Part shown: one piece after another, positions 58,501-64,000 of the stretch | Numbering within the stretch: the first letter of the stretch is position 1 | Layout: every line of letters begins with the position of its first letter | From: Saturnia japonica | Taxonomy: Eukaryota > Arthropoda > Insecta > Lepidoptera > Saturniidae | Direction: 5' to 3' | Length of the DNA stretch: 64,000 nucleotides | Assembly: GCA_033032175.1 (NCBI GenBank) | Contig: CM065304.1 | Coordinates: forward strand, 28,278,653-28,342,652 | Notes under the pieces: model-generated | The model's input: only the letters and a program-made list of their open reading frames with translations | Database searches by the model: none | Told to the model about the DNA's origin: nothing | Program-made: the position numbers and the translations under genes

Positions 58501-61474
58501 ACTCCGTGGGAACAAAAAACGCAGTTTACATAACTTCTTTTGGCGCGTATAGTAGATAGCAAAATAGAAAGATGCGCGCGCATCATATGATGCATCATGA
58601 ATGGTAATATAATCTAAATTCATTTTAATTTGATTTAAATTGTGTTTATTTATACACCCTAAAACTATTTAAATACAAAAAATATATAGCGGGATAAAAA
58701 ATGTTTTTTTTTTAATGCTAAAGGACTATATTATGTGCGTACATAATTGCACACTCGAATAAGCACCGCTCGAATGTTGATGATGGGAATTGTTTCACTG
58801 GGCACACATATATTAAGTAAATAAAATAAATACAAGAGTATAAAAATAATTCACTAAAATGTGCGAAAACCCTAGAAGATGACATTCTGGTTAGCGCCAG
58901 CTAGAAAAACCACTTGCGTAGTATACTATGAAAATATGAAAATGTATATTACTGTACTGCTTTCTCAACCTCCTGTCTGAAAAATAATATACATTTTTTT
59001 TCATACAAACATGTTCCATATACTTAAATATATACGAATATTTTGTCAAATGTGAACTATCTAGTCGATCTATATGAAGTGTTAATAAATAACATAACAA
59101 AAAAATATATTATAAAACCGCACACAGACTGGGTGAACGAACGCGAGCATACAAGTATGGTGTCGATTGTCTACACCCACTCTGAGCTTTCCTTCATATT
59201 TGTTTGCTTTATCTTTACGGTGCATTCGTAGCTGTACCCCAAAATTTCACCTGTATTGAATTTATTAGACCAACTCTCTAGCGCGTCAGCTCCAACTAAT
59301 GTTGAGTAGGACATGATTCTGAAATAAAATTGGAAGAACAGCATATTTTTTTTGTATTAAGGCAGTACAATGTTCCACTTTATGTGGGTTGAAGCGTTTT
59401 GAAGCACAATGATACATTTTGGGTAATGCATATAGCATATTGAGATGCTGTCTTTATATTGCCCCCCTTTCAAAGTATTATTGAGGTAATGCTTATCATG
59501 GAATATTAAAAAAAATAAGTATTAATAAAGAAGAGTCCATGGACAACAATCGAAAGAGTGATGAATTTATTGAAATAGGTAATATATGGTTAGGATAATA
59601 ATATATAATGAAACATATTTGTATATGTAACTTGTTTCTAAAAACACTAAATTATTTACAACAACACTAAAACTAAATTTTATTTACTGTGAGAAGCTGA
59701 TGAAATTAAGTTGCAAGAACTTACCTAGGTAAATTATATAAATATTTCAGATTATTATTTAAACAATATTATAATTATAATTAGAAGGTACTGTATTAAT
59801 TAATAATTGTACTGAAATTAGATTTATAAACAATCTCAGTGATATAGTGACTGCAAATTTCCTTTTGTCTCTTTCCCTCACCTAAATATCCCAGGGCGTT
59901 AACAAGACATGCTATTGAAATGAAATATGTGACTCACCTTCACATTCTCCCATGTACCCTTACAAATCATGTCATGTGAAAAGTAAAGAGTACTGTAACA
60001 TAACATTTCAACAGGTACATTACAAACTATTTACATACTCTTACATTATTCTGTCATACTGTACAAATGTATGAGTTATTGTATGTCCAGTTAAATATTC
60101 CTCCAACGCACCTGTGAAGAGCCTATCATTGTACTTACTTCCTGTACTTGTCTATGATTGCTTGACTTTCATGGTTACTGCTCTGAAGTTATATATCTAT
60201 ACATGATATATACTTAATAGGCTATAAAATACAAAAATAATTTTTCAAATCTGACCTGACCTGATCTTTCCAAAGATTAACAGTACAAATGACAAACAAA
60301 AAATACTTTTGAGTGATTAAGGTAATAAAACAAATAAATGTTTAAAAGTTTTTTTTTTACAAATTTTCTGTTTATTGATAGTAAAATTATTATGAAATAA
60401 GCTATGGAAACATTCTATAAAATTAAAACAATTCTTAAGCACATTTTCCACTGGTGTTTTTCAGCATTTAGTTACATACAATCTTGCATGTTAAGTGATA
60501 TTTTGGCCCAAGATGGTGACACAGCCTCGTGGTTTAACTGACTCTCAAGTGAGATATACCAATATAATAACAATAAACCTCAACATTAAAGATCAGCAAA
60601 TAACCCTCATTGTTGAAGATGCTTAATAAAGTAACATTCTAATCAATATAGGATGACGTAGAACTTGAAGACGTGAAGAAGATCTAAGTACAAAATAAGA
60701 TAATCATTATGTATCCAGGGTAGCACCCATTAGAAGAAAAGGTCAGTCTACATTACTATCAATAACCATCTTTAACTCTTGATCGGCTCAATCTATATTT
60801 TCCACATTGACACATATTAAAACAATATACCTACTTGATTCTAAATCATTTTAAATTTGTTAAAATTCCATCCAACAACAAAGTTTTAATAGATGACCCT
60901 ATAACCAGACCTCAATCAAATAACCTCTTTCTTTGCTAGACATGAACTATTTCAATGAAATACTAACATCTGAAGATTTCATATCATCTAGATTGCCAAG
61001 TTTTAAATACCTAAACACAAACTTACTTAACAACCCAAAGAAAAATTGAATACTGAAAATATGCTTTTTTTTACCAAAAAGGGTGTCACCCTTTTCGCCC
61101 AACAGTTGCATAATTCGTATCTTTACTGTATTATTGATTTTCTTTGTCTCACCTGAAAATAATATACATTTTGGGGTATAATAAAAATGCACCATAGTTT
61201 TAGATACCTATGTATTTGAATGTTTACGTACATATATATTCAATTGCTCATACAATTTGAATAGATAACGGTATACAGTAGCTAGATAGTACCACCATTT
61301 AATGATTTTCGCCTAAATATCAAACGGCGCAGGCGTAATAAAAACCGTACGAGATCCTATAAATATATTTTCAACCCCTGCCATGGAATTAATAATAGCA
61401 AATTCACTTACCTCATCTTCCACCGAAAAATGATGGTTGTTGGAATCCAACGTTTTTATTATAAAGTCAATCAT
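28365..61474 (-). CDS. BAG6: BAG6 (Scythe/BAT3) large proline-rich chaperone, 21 coding exons
   Basis: BAG6 is a nucleocytoplasmic holdase that works with UBL4A/GET5 and TRC35/GET4 to hand tail-anchored proteins to the ER and to send mislocalised proteins for degradation. Exons from 5' to 3' (reverse strand) are listed as separate entries. All junctions are GT-AG and in phase, giving about 1291 residues, near the family's usual 1100-1200. An N-terminal ubiquitin-like domain spans about residues 1-72 (starts MIDFIIKTLDSNNHHFSVED, ends GKVLHLVQRPPP). A long Q-, N-, T- and P-rich middle follows, then helical segments, about 33 pentapeptide repeats (974-1138), and the diagnostic SDAYLSGMPAKKRR motif near 1206-1220 with a nuclear localisation signal. 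The protein ends in a BAG-like helical segment. Introns are loaded with SINEs and other repeats; the first is 7.6 kb. Confidence 0.93.
28838..29100 (+). mobile_element. 3' end of an RTE-type LINE, fragment
   Basis: The translation shows KWHLADHVTRRTDG, EWRPRTGRLSAGRPTTRWTD, DLIKIVGTRWMRAAQDRLLW and RSLGKTYAQQGTIFG before a stop near 29072-29074. This is the typical C-terminal tail of lepidopteran endonuclease-reverse transcriptases. A frame disruption lies near 28885. A GATGATG-type microsatellite tail follows. It sits in the last BAG6 intron, antisense to the gene. Confidence 0.75.
29205..29300 (+). mobile_element. SINE family 3 fragment
   Basis: CGGGTTCGAGGGCATGTACC (box-B-like) is followed by TTGAATTGGTAACACTATCG, matching the segment at 30045-30075. 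It resembles the head of a common lepidopteran tRNA-derived SINE. Confidence 0.5.
29521..29719 (-). CDS. BAG6: BAG6 exon 20: conserved C-terminal signature and NLS
   Basis: It reads VSPLMIMQHWSEEWVPVMTR, then DQQVQSE, and PEPYSDAYLSGMPAKKRRC. The stretch EEWVPV plus DAYLSGMPAK+R is the most diagnostic signature of BAG6 proteins; the basic cluster is the nuclear localisation signal. Phase 0 at the acceptor GCATAG, phase 1 at the donor GTAAAC. Confidence 0.95.
30010..30275 (+). mobile_element. SINE family 3, fuller copy
   Basis: It contains TTCAAATTGGTAACACTACC, then GTGAGGAAACCGGAATGTTTG, then GTCGTGGGCTGGAGTGGTGA and GAAGCCCGTATCTTCCCA, and ends in a TGATATTATTATT tail. This order follows a well-known lepidopteran repeat (consensus body AACATCGTGAGGAAACC ... 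GTGGTGGACTATGGCCT ... CCCAGCAGTGG). The + strand open frame at 30074-30289 is part of it. Confidence 0.55.
31488..31705 (+). repeat. Dispersed repeat family E, copy 2
   Basis: Direct-orientation relative of 28024-28230, in the intron between BAG6 exons 19 and 20. Confidence 0.55.
31852..31918 (-). CDS. BAG6: BAG6 exon 19
   Basis: This short exon encodes NEKPEKTTTTEQNDTDSPP and NIEL, an acidic, threonine-rich linker. The acceptor CCAATAG completes the codon opened by exon 18, and the donor is GTGAGT. Support is from splice sites, phase and position; the sequence itself is poorly conserved. Confidence 0.75.
33200..33936 (-). CDS. BAG6: BAG6 exon 18: proline-rich region with pentapeptide repeats
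   Basis: It opens MPMFPEQMEPMEVSPSPPAS and continues through a P- and T-rich stretch, a D/S-rich segment and about 33 five-residue units, mostly VQPAA. It ends EPSVSDRVA plus two bases at a GTGATT donor, whose TGA would otherwise stop the frame. The repeats fit the low-complexity proline-rich character of BAG6 but look like a recent lineage-specific expansion. Confidence 0.88.
33229..33723 (-). repeat. Coding minisatellite, 15-bp unit, about 33 copies
   Basis: The unit on the coding strand is GTACAACCGGCTGCC (VQPAA). Variants (VEPAA, VEPAV, VQPAT, VQSAA, IQPTV, IQQAA) cluster toward the N-terminal side and extreme ends, while a central run of eight identical pentapeptides suggests recent homogenisation. 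Length change in steps of 15 bp would keep frame. All three + strand frames are open across it as a by-product. Confidence 0.95.
35303..35620 (+). repeat. Dispersed repeat family B, copy 1
   Basis: It aligns with 38562-38880. Shared blocks are GAAGTGTCTGTT-GTAATGTCAA, AACAG-TTTTTACTAAA-GCATAT, AACGGTTG-A-CGATTTTGA, GGACTTTCA-TGG and GGTGAATCAATTCGGGCG. Confidence 0.7.
35775..36070 (+). repeat. Dispersed repeat family C, copy 1
   Basis: It aligns with 40860-41190. Shared blocks are TTTTGATCATAGACTATTTT, CAGTATTCAT, TACATCACTTGCTGTCA, TTAATTTAATATATTAGT, CTTTCTGCACTCCTTCTCCA and TCTTCCGTGCACG. No coding function was recognised. Confidence 0.7.
36286..36435 (-). CDS. BAG6: BAG6 exon 17
   Basis: It encodes EQLVRDFDEATRQLIITLSN, then ENLNGVINDLRSHMDAVRQF and IRYNDEFLDI, a predicted helical segment. 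Phase 0 at both ends (GATAG acceptor, GTACGT donor). The composition is clearly protein-like. Confidence 0.88.
36842..37115 (+). mobile_element. tRNA-derived SINE family 1
   Basis: It has TTAGTTAGTAG (box-A-like), TGAGTTCGATTCCCTGCAAT (box-B-like), then GGTGAAGGAAAACATCGTGA, TGGTTAGCTACC, TCAAGTTGAAAG, TGTTCCGGCA, CACTTGAGAG and an A-rich tail. It lies in the BAG6 intron between exons 16 and 17, antisense to the gene. About 25 bp of the body (seen in other copies after ATGAAAC) is missing. Confidence 0.75.
37134..37367 (-). CDS. BAG6: BAG6 exon 16
   Basis: It encodes 78 residues, including GTITTIVPGVDIVESIRALV, RSRLPAVIATVMSD and FMDLCTLIAFVCPEASDGL. The hydrophobic helical pattern fits the folded C-proximal half of BAG6. 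Phase 0 at both ends. Confidence 0.9.
37825..38075 (+). repeat. Dispersed repeat family F, copy 1
   Basis: It shares GAACCCC-CTTTCCCCAA-GAGCTC, AACACAAGGTT, GCGATCTT-TGTA and ATTCCACCAGT with 39690-39910 and, inverted, with 53990-54190. It is interspersed in BAG6 introns. Confidence 0.6.
38161..38367 (-). CDS. BAG6: BAG6 exon 15
   Basis: It encodes ARHLFMADAMFSVGSEPPLV, PHEFLTLRYLLRNYVQDLIT and GVADFVVDEHAEFINNM. High GC relative to introns, phase 0 at both ends, CCAG acceptor and GTGAGA donor. Confidence 0.92.
38562..38880 (+). repeat. Dispersed repeat family B, copy 2
   Basis: Second copy of the sequence at 35303-35620, in the BAG6 intron between exons 14 and 15. Confidence 0.7.
39505..39588 (-). 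CDS. BAG6: BAG6 exon 14
   Basis: It encodes DQMTTLIGLLNNAYQTPACW and LNAFMVAV in 28 codons. TTTTTAG acceptor, GTAAGT donor, phase 0 at both ends. Confidence 0.85.
39690..39910 (+). repeat. Dispersed repeat family F, copy 2
   Basis: It includes GGCCCGTCTGATGGTGAAGG and CGACCTTCCCCAACGAGCTC, both common in lepidopteran interspersed repeats, and matches copies at 37825 and 53990. Confidence 0.6.
40085..40325 (-). mobile_element. tRNA-derived SINE family 2
   Basis: On the reverse strand it starts with a degraded tRNA-like head (CTAGTGGTCGTAGG, then GATCCTGGGGTCGAG) and ends AGGCGTGATGGTATG. It matches the better-preserved copy at 53157-53416. The short - strand open frame at 40128-40409 is within it. 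Confidence 0.7.
40467..40572 (-). CDS. BAG6: BAG6 exon 13
   Basis: After one base completing an arginine codon it encodes LQYQQQVGAHERLRSMRTAA and QNIETLRERIPNITQ, a helical stretch. CTTAG acceptor, GTAACG donor. Confidence 0.88.
40860..41190 (+). repeat. Dispersed repeat family C, copy 2
   Basis: Second copy of the 35775-36070 sequence, with about 60 bp of extra sequence after CTTGCTGTCA. Confidence 0.7.
41600..41726 (-). CDS. BAG6: BAG6 exon 12
   Basis: It encodes SGLNLRRAIATTRAHTVPLN, then NWLYDRYLHCDSPHARRHIQ and RR. The D-R-Y/F-L-x-C-x-S pattern is a recognisable conserved motif of BAG6. TTTTCAG acceptor, GTACTT donor, phases 1 and 2. Confidence 0.92.
42195..42449 (-). CDS. BAG6: BAG6 exon 11
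   Basis: It encodes VYLAPMQMGNPPAADVIQNI, VTSMIRQGLLMPGTEGVALH and a Q-, A- and N-rich tail. Acceptor TTTTACCAG, donor GTTAGT. The glutamine-rich end is typical of BAG6 linkers. Confidence 0.9.
42818..43143 (+). mobile_element. tRNA-derived SINE family 1
   Basis: It contains TGGCAGCGTGTACGGACATC, GTGAATTCGAATCTCTGCAA, GGAAAAACATCGTGATGAAA, CCACCTGGCTAGCTACCACC, TCAAGTTGAAAATC and GACAGCTGCACTTGAGAACC. It lies antisense in the BAG6 intron between exons 10 and 11. Confidence 0.8.
43557..43706 (-). CDS. BAG6: BAG6 exon 10
   Basis: It encodes DVEQLFREMNHAGRAGEVGL, then GGVEVVMSMEEIPQTGSG and NATQQNIGEGG. The V-x-V-x-M-E-x-I motif is conserved in the family's central region. TTTTAG acceptor, GTAATT donor. 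Confidence 0.9.
44029..44210 (+). repeat. Dispersed repeat family A, copy 3
   Basis: TTTTTGACCCTATATTATTT, AAATATAAGCTGAAAGCATG and CTAACAAGAGAGCCACCATC match the copies at 1954 and 3072. It lies in the BAG6 intron between exons 9 and 10. Confidence 0.65.
45167..45584 (-). CDS. BAG6: BAG6 exon 9
   Basis: The second-largest coding exon, 139 codons: AHINFGQSNRRSTRQGNN, a long S/T/A-rich run, METGHGEIQGDQTATQTGNT, ITYQVEIEARVPIAVPVENV and a Q/N-rich end QQNQGQQQNNQQGQGNHR. The V-E-I-E-A-R-V-P pattern is a conserved BAG6 element. Phase 0 in, phase 1 out. Confidence 0.92.
46225..46410 (-). CDS. BAG6: BAG6 exon 8
   Basis: It encodes VVPFTNEQRQQEQRYVDLVS, DIMHSFGHAYHTASDINFQI and NRSQLSELVVPRNAVPSME. 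The H-x-x-H/Y-A-x-S-D segment matches the family's conserved DUF region after the N-terminal helices. Phase 0 at both ends. Confidence 0.92.
46503..46653 (-). CDS. BAG6: BAG6 exon 7
   Basis: It encodes SYRAMRALRVRHTRPRDFAQ, LLHDLIVLQEQFAPYRDNFI and TMLRVANVEE, a conserved helical segment (LRP+DFA-x-LL pattern). The acceptor ATTTAAG completes an arginine codon from exon 6. Confidence 0.92.
47302..47632 (+). mobile_element. tRNA-derived SINE family 1
   Basis: A nearly complete copy: TTTTGGTAGCGTTTACGGAG, GTGAATTCGAATTCCTGCAA, GGTGAAGGAAAACATCGTGA, ATAGCATGGTGGTAGGGCTT, CACCTGGCTAGTTACCACCC, CAGCTGCACTTGAGAGTCAG and an A-rich tail. It lies antisense in the BAG6 intron between exons 6 and 7. Confidence 0.8.
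47996..48069 (-). CDS. BAG6: BAG6 exon 6
   Basis: It encodes PEPNIDDNNEIVSEHVSRAQ and NTRR plus two bases. Short, acidic to basic, with good splice sites (CCTTAG acceptor, GTAATC donor) and correct phase. Confidence 0.82.
48810..48904. repeat. Tandem repeat, 20-bp unit, about 4.7 copies
   Basis: The unit TACGTTTATTAACATTTACG repeats at 48810, 48830, 48850, 48870 and partly 48890, in the intron between BAG6 exons 5 and 6. Confidence 0.9.
48976..49135 (+). repeat. Common lepidopteran interspersed repeat fragment
   Basis: It contains GGGGCAAACGGGCAGGTGGC, TGATCACCGCCGCCCACAAA and CATCCGCAACACCAGAGGGC followed by GTTGCCGGCCTTTTAGG, text that recurs throughout moth and butterfly genomes. The exact family was not assigned. 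Confidence 0.6.
49850..49933 (-). CDS. BAG6: BAG6 exon 5
   Basis: It encodes EYSEAPDSGEVPDEQTDSEL and GPETIQNE, an acidic linker of 28 codons. ACTATAG acceptor, GTAATA donor, phase 0 at both ends. Low sequence conservation is expected here. Confidence 0.78.
49934..52721. other. BAG6 intron 4, no further gene recognised
   Basis: Mostly AT-rich. A CpG-rich block at about 50850-51030 and a short open frame at 50541-50840 (reverse strand) are unexplained; no domain was recognised in either. Confidence 0.4.
52722..52868 (-). CDS. BAG6: BAG6 exon 4
   Basis: It encodes ALTGPPDYLLEQQQQLTLSP, IAGRLEILRRMVAEIKASLT and RLAAHVNNE. The leucine-rich helical pattern is the conserved segment after the UBL linker. 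ATTTCAG acceptor, GTAAAA donor. Confidence 0.92.
53157..53416 (-). mobile_element. tRNA-derived SINE family 2, well-preserved copy
   Basis: On the reverse strand the head reads GCCTCGTTAGTCTAGTGGTC (box A) and CCTGGGTTCGAATCCCAGGT (box B), then GGAGTTTCATTTCGTGCCC, AGGCTCACCCCC and a 3' end with CTTCGGGTAAATACAGGCGT. Internal Pol III promoter boxes are intact. It lies between BAG6 exons 3 and 4, in the sense orientation of the gene. Confidence 0.82.
53507..53658 (-). CDS. BAG6: BAG6 exon 3: end of UBL domain and linker
   Basis: It completes the ubiquitin-like domain with DVNGKVLHLVQRPPPSPRS and continues through a T/N-rich linker to MQQQIRRLM. The V-x-GKV-x-HLV-x-RPPP text is a hallmark of BAG6. 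CCTTAG acceptor, GTAACA donor. Confidence 0.95.
53738..53855 (-). CDS. BAG6: BAG6 exon 2: core of UBL domain
   Basis: It encodes TTVEQLKEQIRERLGIEA, then HLQRLIFYGRVLQDDKKLKD, the central helix and strands of the ubiquitin fold (Q-R-L-I-F-x-G-+-V-L-x-D-x-x-x-L). Phase 0 in, phase 1 out. Confidence 0.96.
53990..54190 (-). repeat. Dispersed repeat family F, copy 3 (inverted)
   Basis: AGAAGATCGCAGCC, CCTAGTGTTGTG and GGGAAAGAGGGGTTCAAGG are reverse-complement matches to blocks at 37825 and 39690. Confidence 0.55.
54290..54612 (-). mobile_element. tRNA-derived SINE family 1, near full-length copy
   Basis: On the reverse strand the head reads ATAGCTCAGTTGGTAGCATG (a clear box A) and CATGAGTTCGAATCCCCGTA (box B). 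The body GGTGAAGGAAAACATCGTGA follows, then CTGGCTAGCTACCACCCTCA, and the element ends with TATCGATAAAAAAAA. This is the best reference copy of family 1 in the window. It lies in BAG6 intron 1, in the sense orientation. Confidence 0.85.
57398..57585 (+). mobile_element. SINE family 1, decayed remnant
   Basis: ATAGCATGGTGGTGG, CGCCTGATTAGCTAACACCC and ACTTCAGGTGATGTTAG align with the body and 3' part of family 1; the tRNA-like head is lost. It lies 130 bp upstream of a fuller copy. Confidence 0.5.
57702..58005 (+). mobile_element. tRNA-derived SINE family 1
   Basis: It contains TGGCTCAGTGATATCGTGTG, GAGTGTGAATCCCTGCGATG, GATGAAGGAAAACATCGTGA, ACGATAACATGGTGATAGGG and CTACACTAAGCTTTACGGG. It is antisense in BAG6 intron 1. 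Confidence 0.75.
58125..58530 (+). repeat. Dispersed repeat family D, copy 2
   Basis: About 400 bp similar to 24115-24520 in the same orientation, in BAG6 intron 1. Conserved blocks include CTCTCGTGGG, GGGTATGTTGAATAAGA, AAATTAATAAATA and AATCTTGCGATTCAAATGAT. Confidence 0.6.
58531..61411. other. 5' part of BAG6 intron 1, AT-rich, unassigned
   Basis: No gene recognised with confidence. A SINE family 1 scrap (CCAAGATGGTGACACAGCCT) lies near 60508. Possible small reverse-strand exons occur at 59251-59318 and around 61070-61155, but neither shows a known domain. Confidence 0.4.
61412..61474 (-). CDS. BAG6: BAG6 exon 1: start codon and first UBL strand
   Basis: It encodes MIDFIIKTLDSNNHHFSVED plus E, then a GTAAGT donor. 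The pattern M-I-D-x-I-I-K-T-L-D-S is the start of the ubiquitin-like domain. It joins exon 2 in phase 0 across a 7.6 kb intron. Confidence 0.93.
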
Positions 61475-61900
61475 TTTCACAAACACATGAACGCCCTAAC
61501 AACTATGTACGTACATTGATATGAACCAAAAAAAAAAAAAGATTATTCATTAAATTCTTTTCCAACCAAAAATACTTTTTCGCTAAAAGGTAATCGACTC
61601 ACATAAAACACAAAAATTTCTTATTACTAAATAAAAACGAATTTAAAATAATTTAATACGAATCGACATACTCATTCGGTGGTGACAGTGTTGGAAAAGA
61701 CAAAGTAGAGATGGGTAATTAAGGACTTGTACAACAAAATCGATGTTAAAATCGAATGTAATTCTTTAAAAATAATTATTTAAAACACATTTGTTTACAA
61801 GAAAGTTCAGTCTATTTGCCTAAAGATAACAATTCTTTCTCTTCTTGCTTATAGCACTCCTAATATAATGACCGCCTTGATCAACGATATATTTAAAATC
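61475..61900 (-). promoter_or_regulatory. Putative BAG6 promoter and 5' UTR region
   Basis: This is the region immediately upstream of the BAG6 start codon. No TATA box or other core element could be assigned; the call rests on position only. Confidence 0.3.
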
Positions 61901-61934
61901 AGCCGAGGGACGAGACCGCCATGCGCCATACTCA

Positions 61935-62290
61935 TTATGCGGCCCGCGGGCCGCAAGTGGCCCGCTGAGTTTTTTTGAGTGACCACCTGGCATAGTAATT
62001 CTACAGAATAATGGATATATACAGTTGTTAAAAAAGTTGATTATTTTATATTTAATTACATACCATATTCATGGAGAAAACTTGGCGATGTCAATCGAGA
62101 AATAGAAACCGTTATGAATATTGCTATATTGTCTAATATTTTAAATTTCGTTTGAGAAAGTGTGGGCGCGCTGATTACTATAAGTTAACTGTATCGATCA
62201 CACTTTCAGAAATCTAATTGAAATTAAGTTTTGGTTGTATGTTGCGGATGTTAACTTATGTTGCGCCCCGCGGTACTATAACTAAGACGC
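61935..62290. mobile_element. Possible hAT-like non-autonomous element with GC palindrome
   Basis: The left side carries a perfect 16-bp palindrome GCGGCCCGCGGGCCGC at 61939-61954, followed by AAGTGGCCCGCTGAG. A related GCGCCCCGCGGTAC lies near 62260. Such GC-rich termini occur in some hAT-type elements, but complete terminal repeats and a target duplication were not established. Confidence 0.3.
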
Positions 62291-63317
62291 CCATGTGGTC
62301 CTTATAAAATATGGTTCAGTATGATTGAACTAGACCCCTACAAATGTCTCATTTATAAGGTAAGGGAAACTATCCCCTTAATAGTAATTAAAAATCGAGC
62401 ACCAAGTATAAGATTTATTTAAGTTTTAAATATATGTAGTGGGTCTTAAGTAAACAAAACTAAGCCAAATTAATGTCAATTCATTTTATTAGAATATTTT
62501 CTATGGGTCGCTAGGAGTATTATTATCCTGTGATTATGGGTCATCAACGTAACATAGCATTACACATTTTTGATAAACTGTTCGTATAATAAAATAATTA
62601 AAATTTTATTATACATATATCTATGTATACGTAGATACTACTAACCATTTATAGATAGTTAGAGATGATCACGACATGCTCAGACTGCTTAAGAAATAAA
62701 TGATATTATTAAATAACCTACCAAAATTTATTATTGTTGGGAGAAAACATGCATATTAGAGATTGAGCAACCCCAGAGCATTCAAAAAAGTAGAGACCGA
62801 TTATAATTATTTATATTACAGAAAATGAGTAGTCTAGTGAGTAGTTTCATACTTATATAAATAATTACTCAATAAAATTAAACGGTCTTGCGTAGCTGCA
62901 AGGGTGAATTTGCTAGGTAATAAAGTTGGATCAAACCAATACCATTAGGAAAATAATAAATGAAATTTGTAAGCAAATGGACAAAAAGAAAAGAAAAATT
63001 GTGTTTTGCTTACTGTAAACATCGAAATAGTACATTTCTCAAACAGTTCAGAAATATGATACATATAGCATGGTGCATCACTTTTATAAAATCGAAGCGC
63101 ACCTACAAATTTTTATTTTTATTTTACACTACTATTACAGATATTATTTAATAAGGGTTTTCAAATATTTGAACTTGCTACACACTGAACAACTTCGGGG
63201 AATGTCGTAAGCGGTAGAGTCACAAATTTTTAATATTTCATCATATTATCTCGTTGATATAGGTATTTAATGAGTGTATAATAACTGAAAATTTCTTTTT
63301 CATGAGTAATAAGTATA
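62291..63317. other. AT-rich sequence upstream of BAG6, no gene recognised
   Basis: Only short chance open frames are visible. Confidence 0.4.
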
Positions 63318-63790
63318 ATAGTTCCATTGTTTAAACCAGGCTGAAGTAGTAATTTTGGAAATTCAAACCAACCTCTGTACTTCCTTCTATTAATAAGGTT
63401 ACAATATACTTAAAACTCCTGCTGCTGCTGTTTTATTAAGCACAAGATATTTGATGGTTGGTAGATTTATTTTACGAAATCTAAAGCTACTTCTGACGCT
63501 AGTGCAATGCTACTACGTAATATAATTGGTGCTTGCGAGAAGTCGCAAGATGCAAGTGTATTCTGTGAACTCCTAAACGCCTTCGGTTGCGTTGATCATA
63601 GCACGCTTATACTTATTAATTTAAAACACTATGGTGTTTGTGGATCTTCCTTTGACTTTATAATGTTATAACGACAGACTGCTATCTAAAAGTGTAAAAG
63701 AAACCTCACCAAGATCATTAGTCAGAACCGCCGTCTCATTTTGGCATCGATCTTGGTCTTGATCCATAAGCGCAATGAAGACTAATCATT
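63318..63790 (+). mobile_element. Second, more decayed copy of the Jockey-like LINE
   Basis: It aligns with about 150-620 of the element at the window start: CCATTGTTTAAACCAGGCTG versus CCTCTATTTAAATCAGGTTG, then TCTGTACTTCC, TGTATTCTGTGA, and GTTGATCATAGCACGCTTAT followed by AAAACACTATGGTGT. Many indels and stops show that it is older or less constrained. It has the same orientation as the copy at 1-1706. Confidence 0.75.
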
Positions 63791-64000
63791 AACAACCTAA
63801 GATTTCTAAATAAAATATTGTTTTAAATGCGGGTTGTATAATTTCCAATCCTGTAACTATATATTGATTGAAATTATATAAATGTAAGTAACCCTGAACA
63901 AAATTGTCTATACAAAAAATTTTAAAAACAAAATAATAAAAAAAATTACATTAGACTAAGGGCGCCACGGACGTAGGTACTTGCAGATAAGCGATATATA

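Overview
The window looks like nuclear DNA of a moth or butterfly (Lepidoptera). It is AT-rich, its genes have short exons with GT-AG introns, and it is dense in repeats typical of that order: RTE and Jockey-type LINE fragments, several tRNA-derived SINEs, Helitron-like ends and small inverted-repeat elements. The species cannot be named from sequence alone.

There are two protein-coding genes, facing each other tail to tail. On the + strand, about 2.85-11.6 kb, lies an alpha-tubulin N-acetyltransferase (ATAT1/MEC-17 family). Its catalytic-core exons at 4758-5826 are clear. It ends in a tandemly duplicated pair of phase-compatible 3' exon cassettes and a shared last exon with a stop at 11608-11610. 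The cysteine of the active site is kept, but the position of the family's catalytic aspartate is tyrosine, and I could not find the exon expected to carry the catalytic glutamine. On the - strand, 61474 down to 28365, lies BAG6 (Scythe/BAT3). I traced 21 exons whose splice sites and phases all agree, giving about 1291 residues: N-terminal ubiquitin-like domain, long central region, a polymorphic-looking stretch of about 33 pentapeptide repeats, and the conserved C-terminal motif with a nuclear localisation signal and BAG-like end. Most of its 33 kb is introns filled with repeats; intron 1 alone is 7.6 kb.

The 16.7 kb between the two genes holds an RTE LINE fragment, a broken intronless Tudor-domain sequence, an inverted-repeat element carrying a GC-rich minisatellite, a Helitron-like element, a Tc1/mariner-type MITE and much AT-rich sequence in which I see nothing. 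Degenerate copies of one Jockey-like LINE sit at both window ends in the same orientation. Several repeat families recur within the window and can be used as internal comparisons.

No microbial-type system, CRISPR array or operon is present. The observations most worth checking are the duplicated 3' exon cassettes and active-site substitution in the acetyltransferase, and the coding minisatellite and ambiguous terminus of BAG6.
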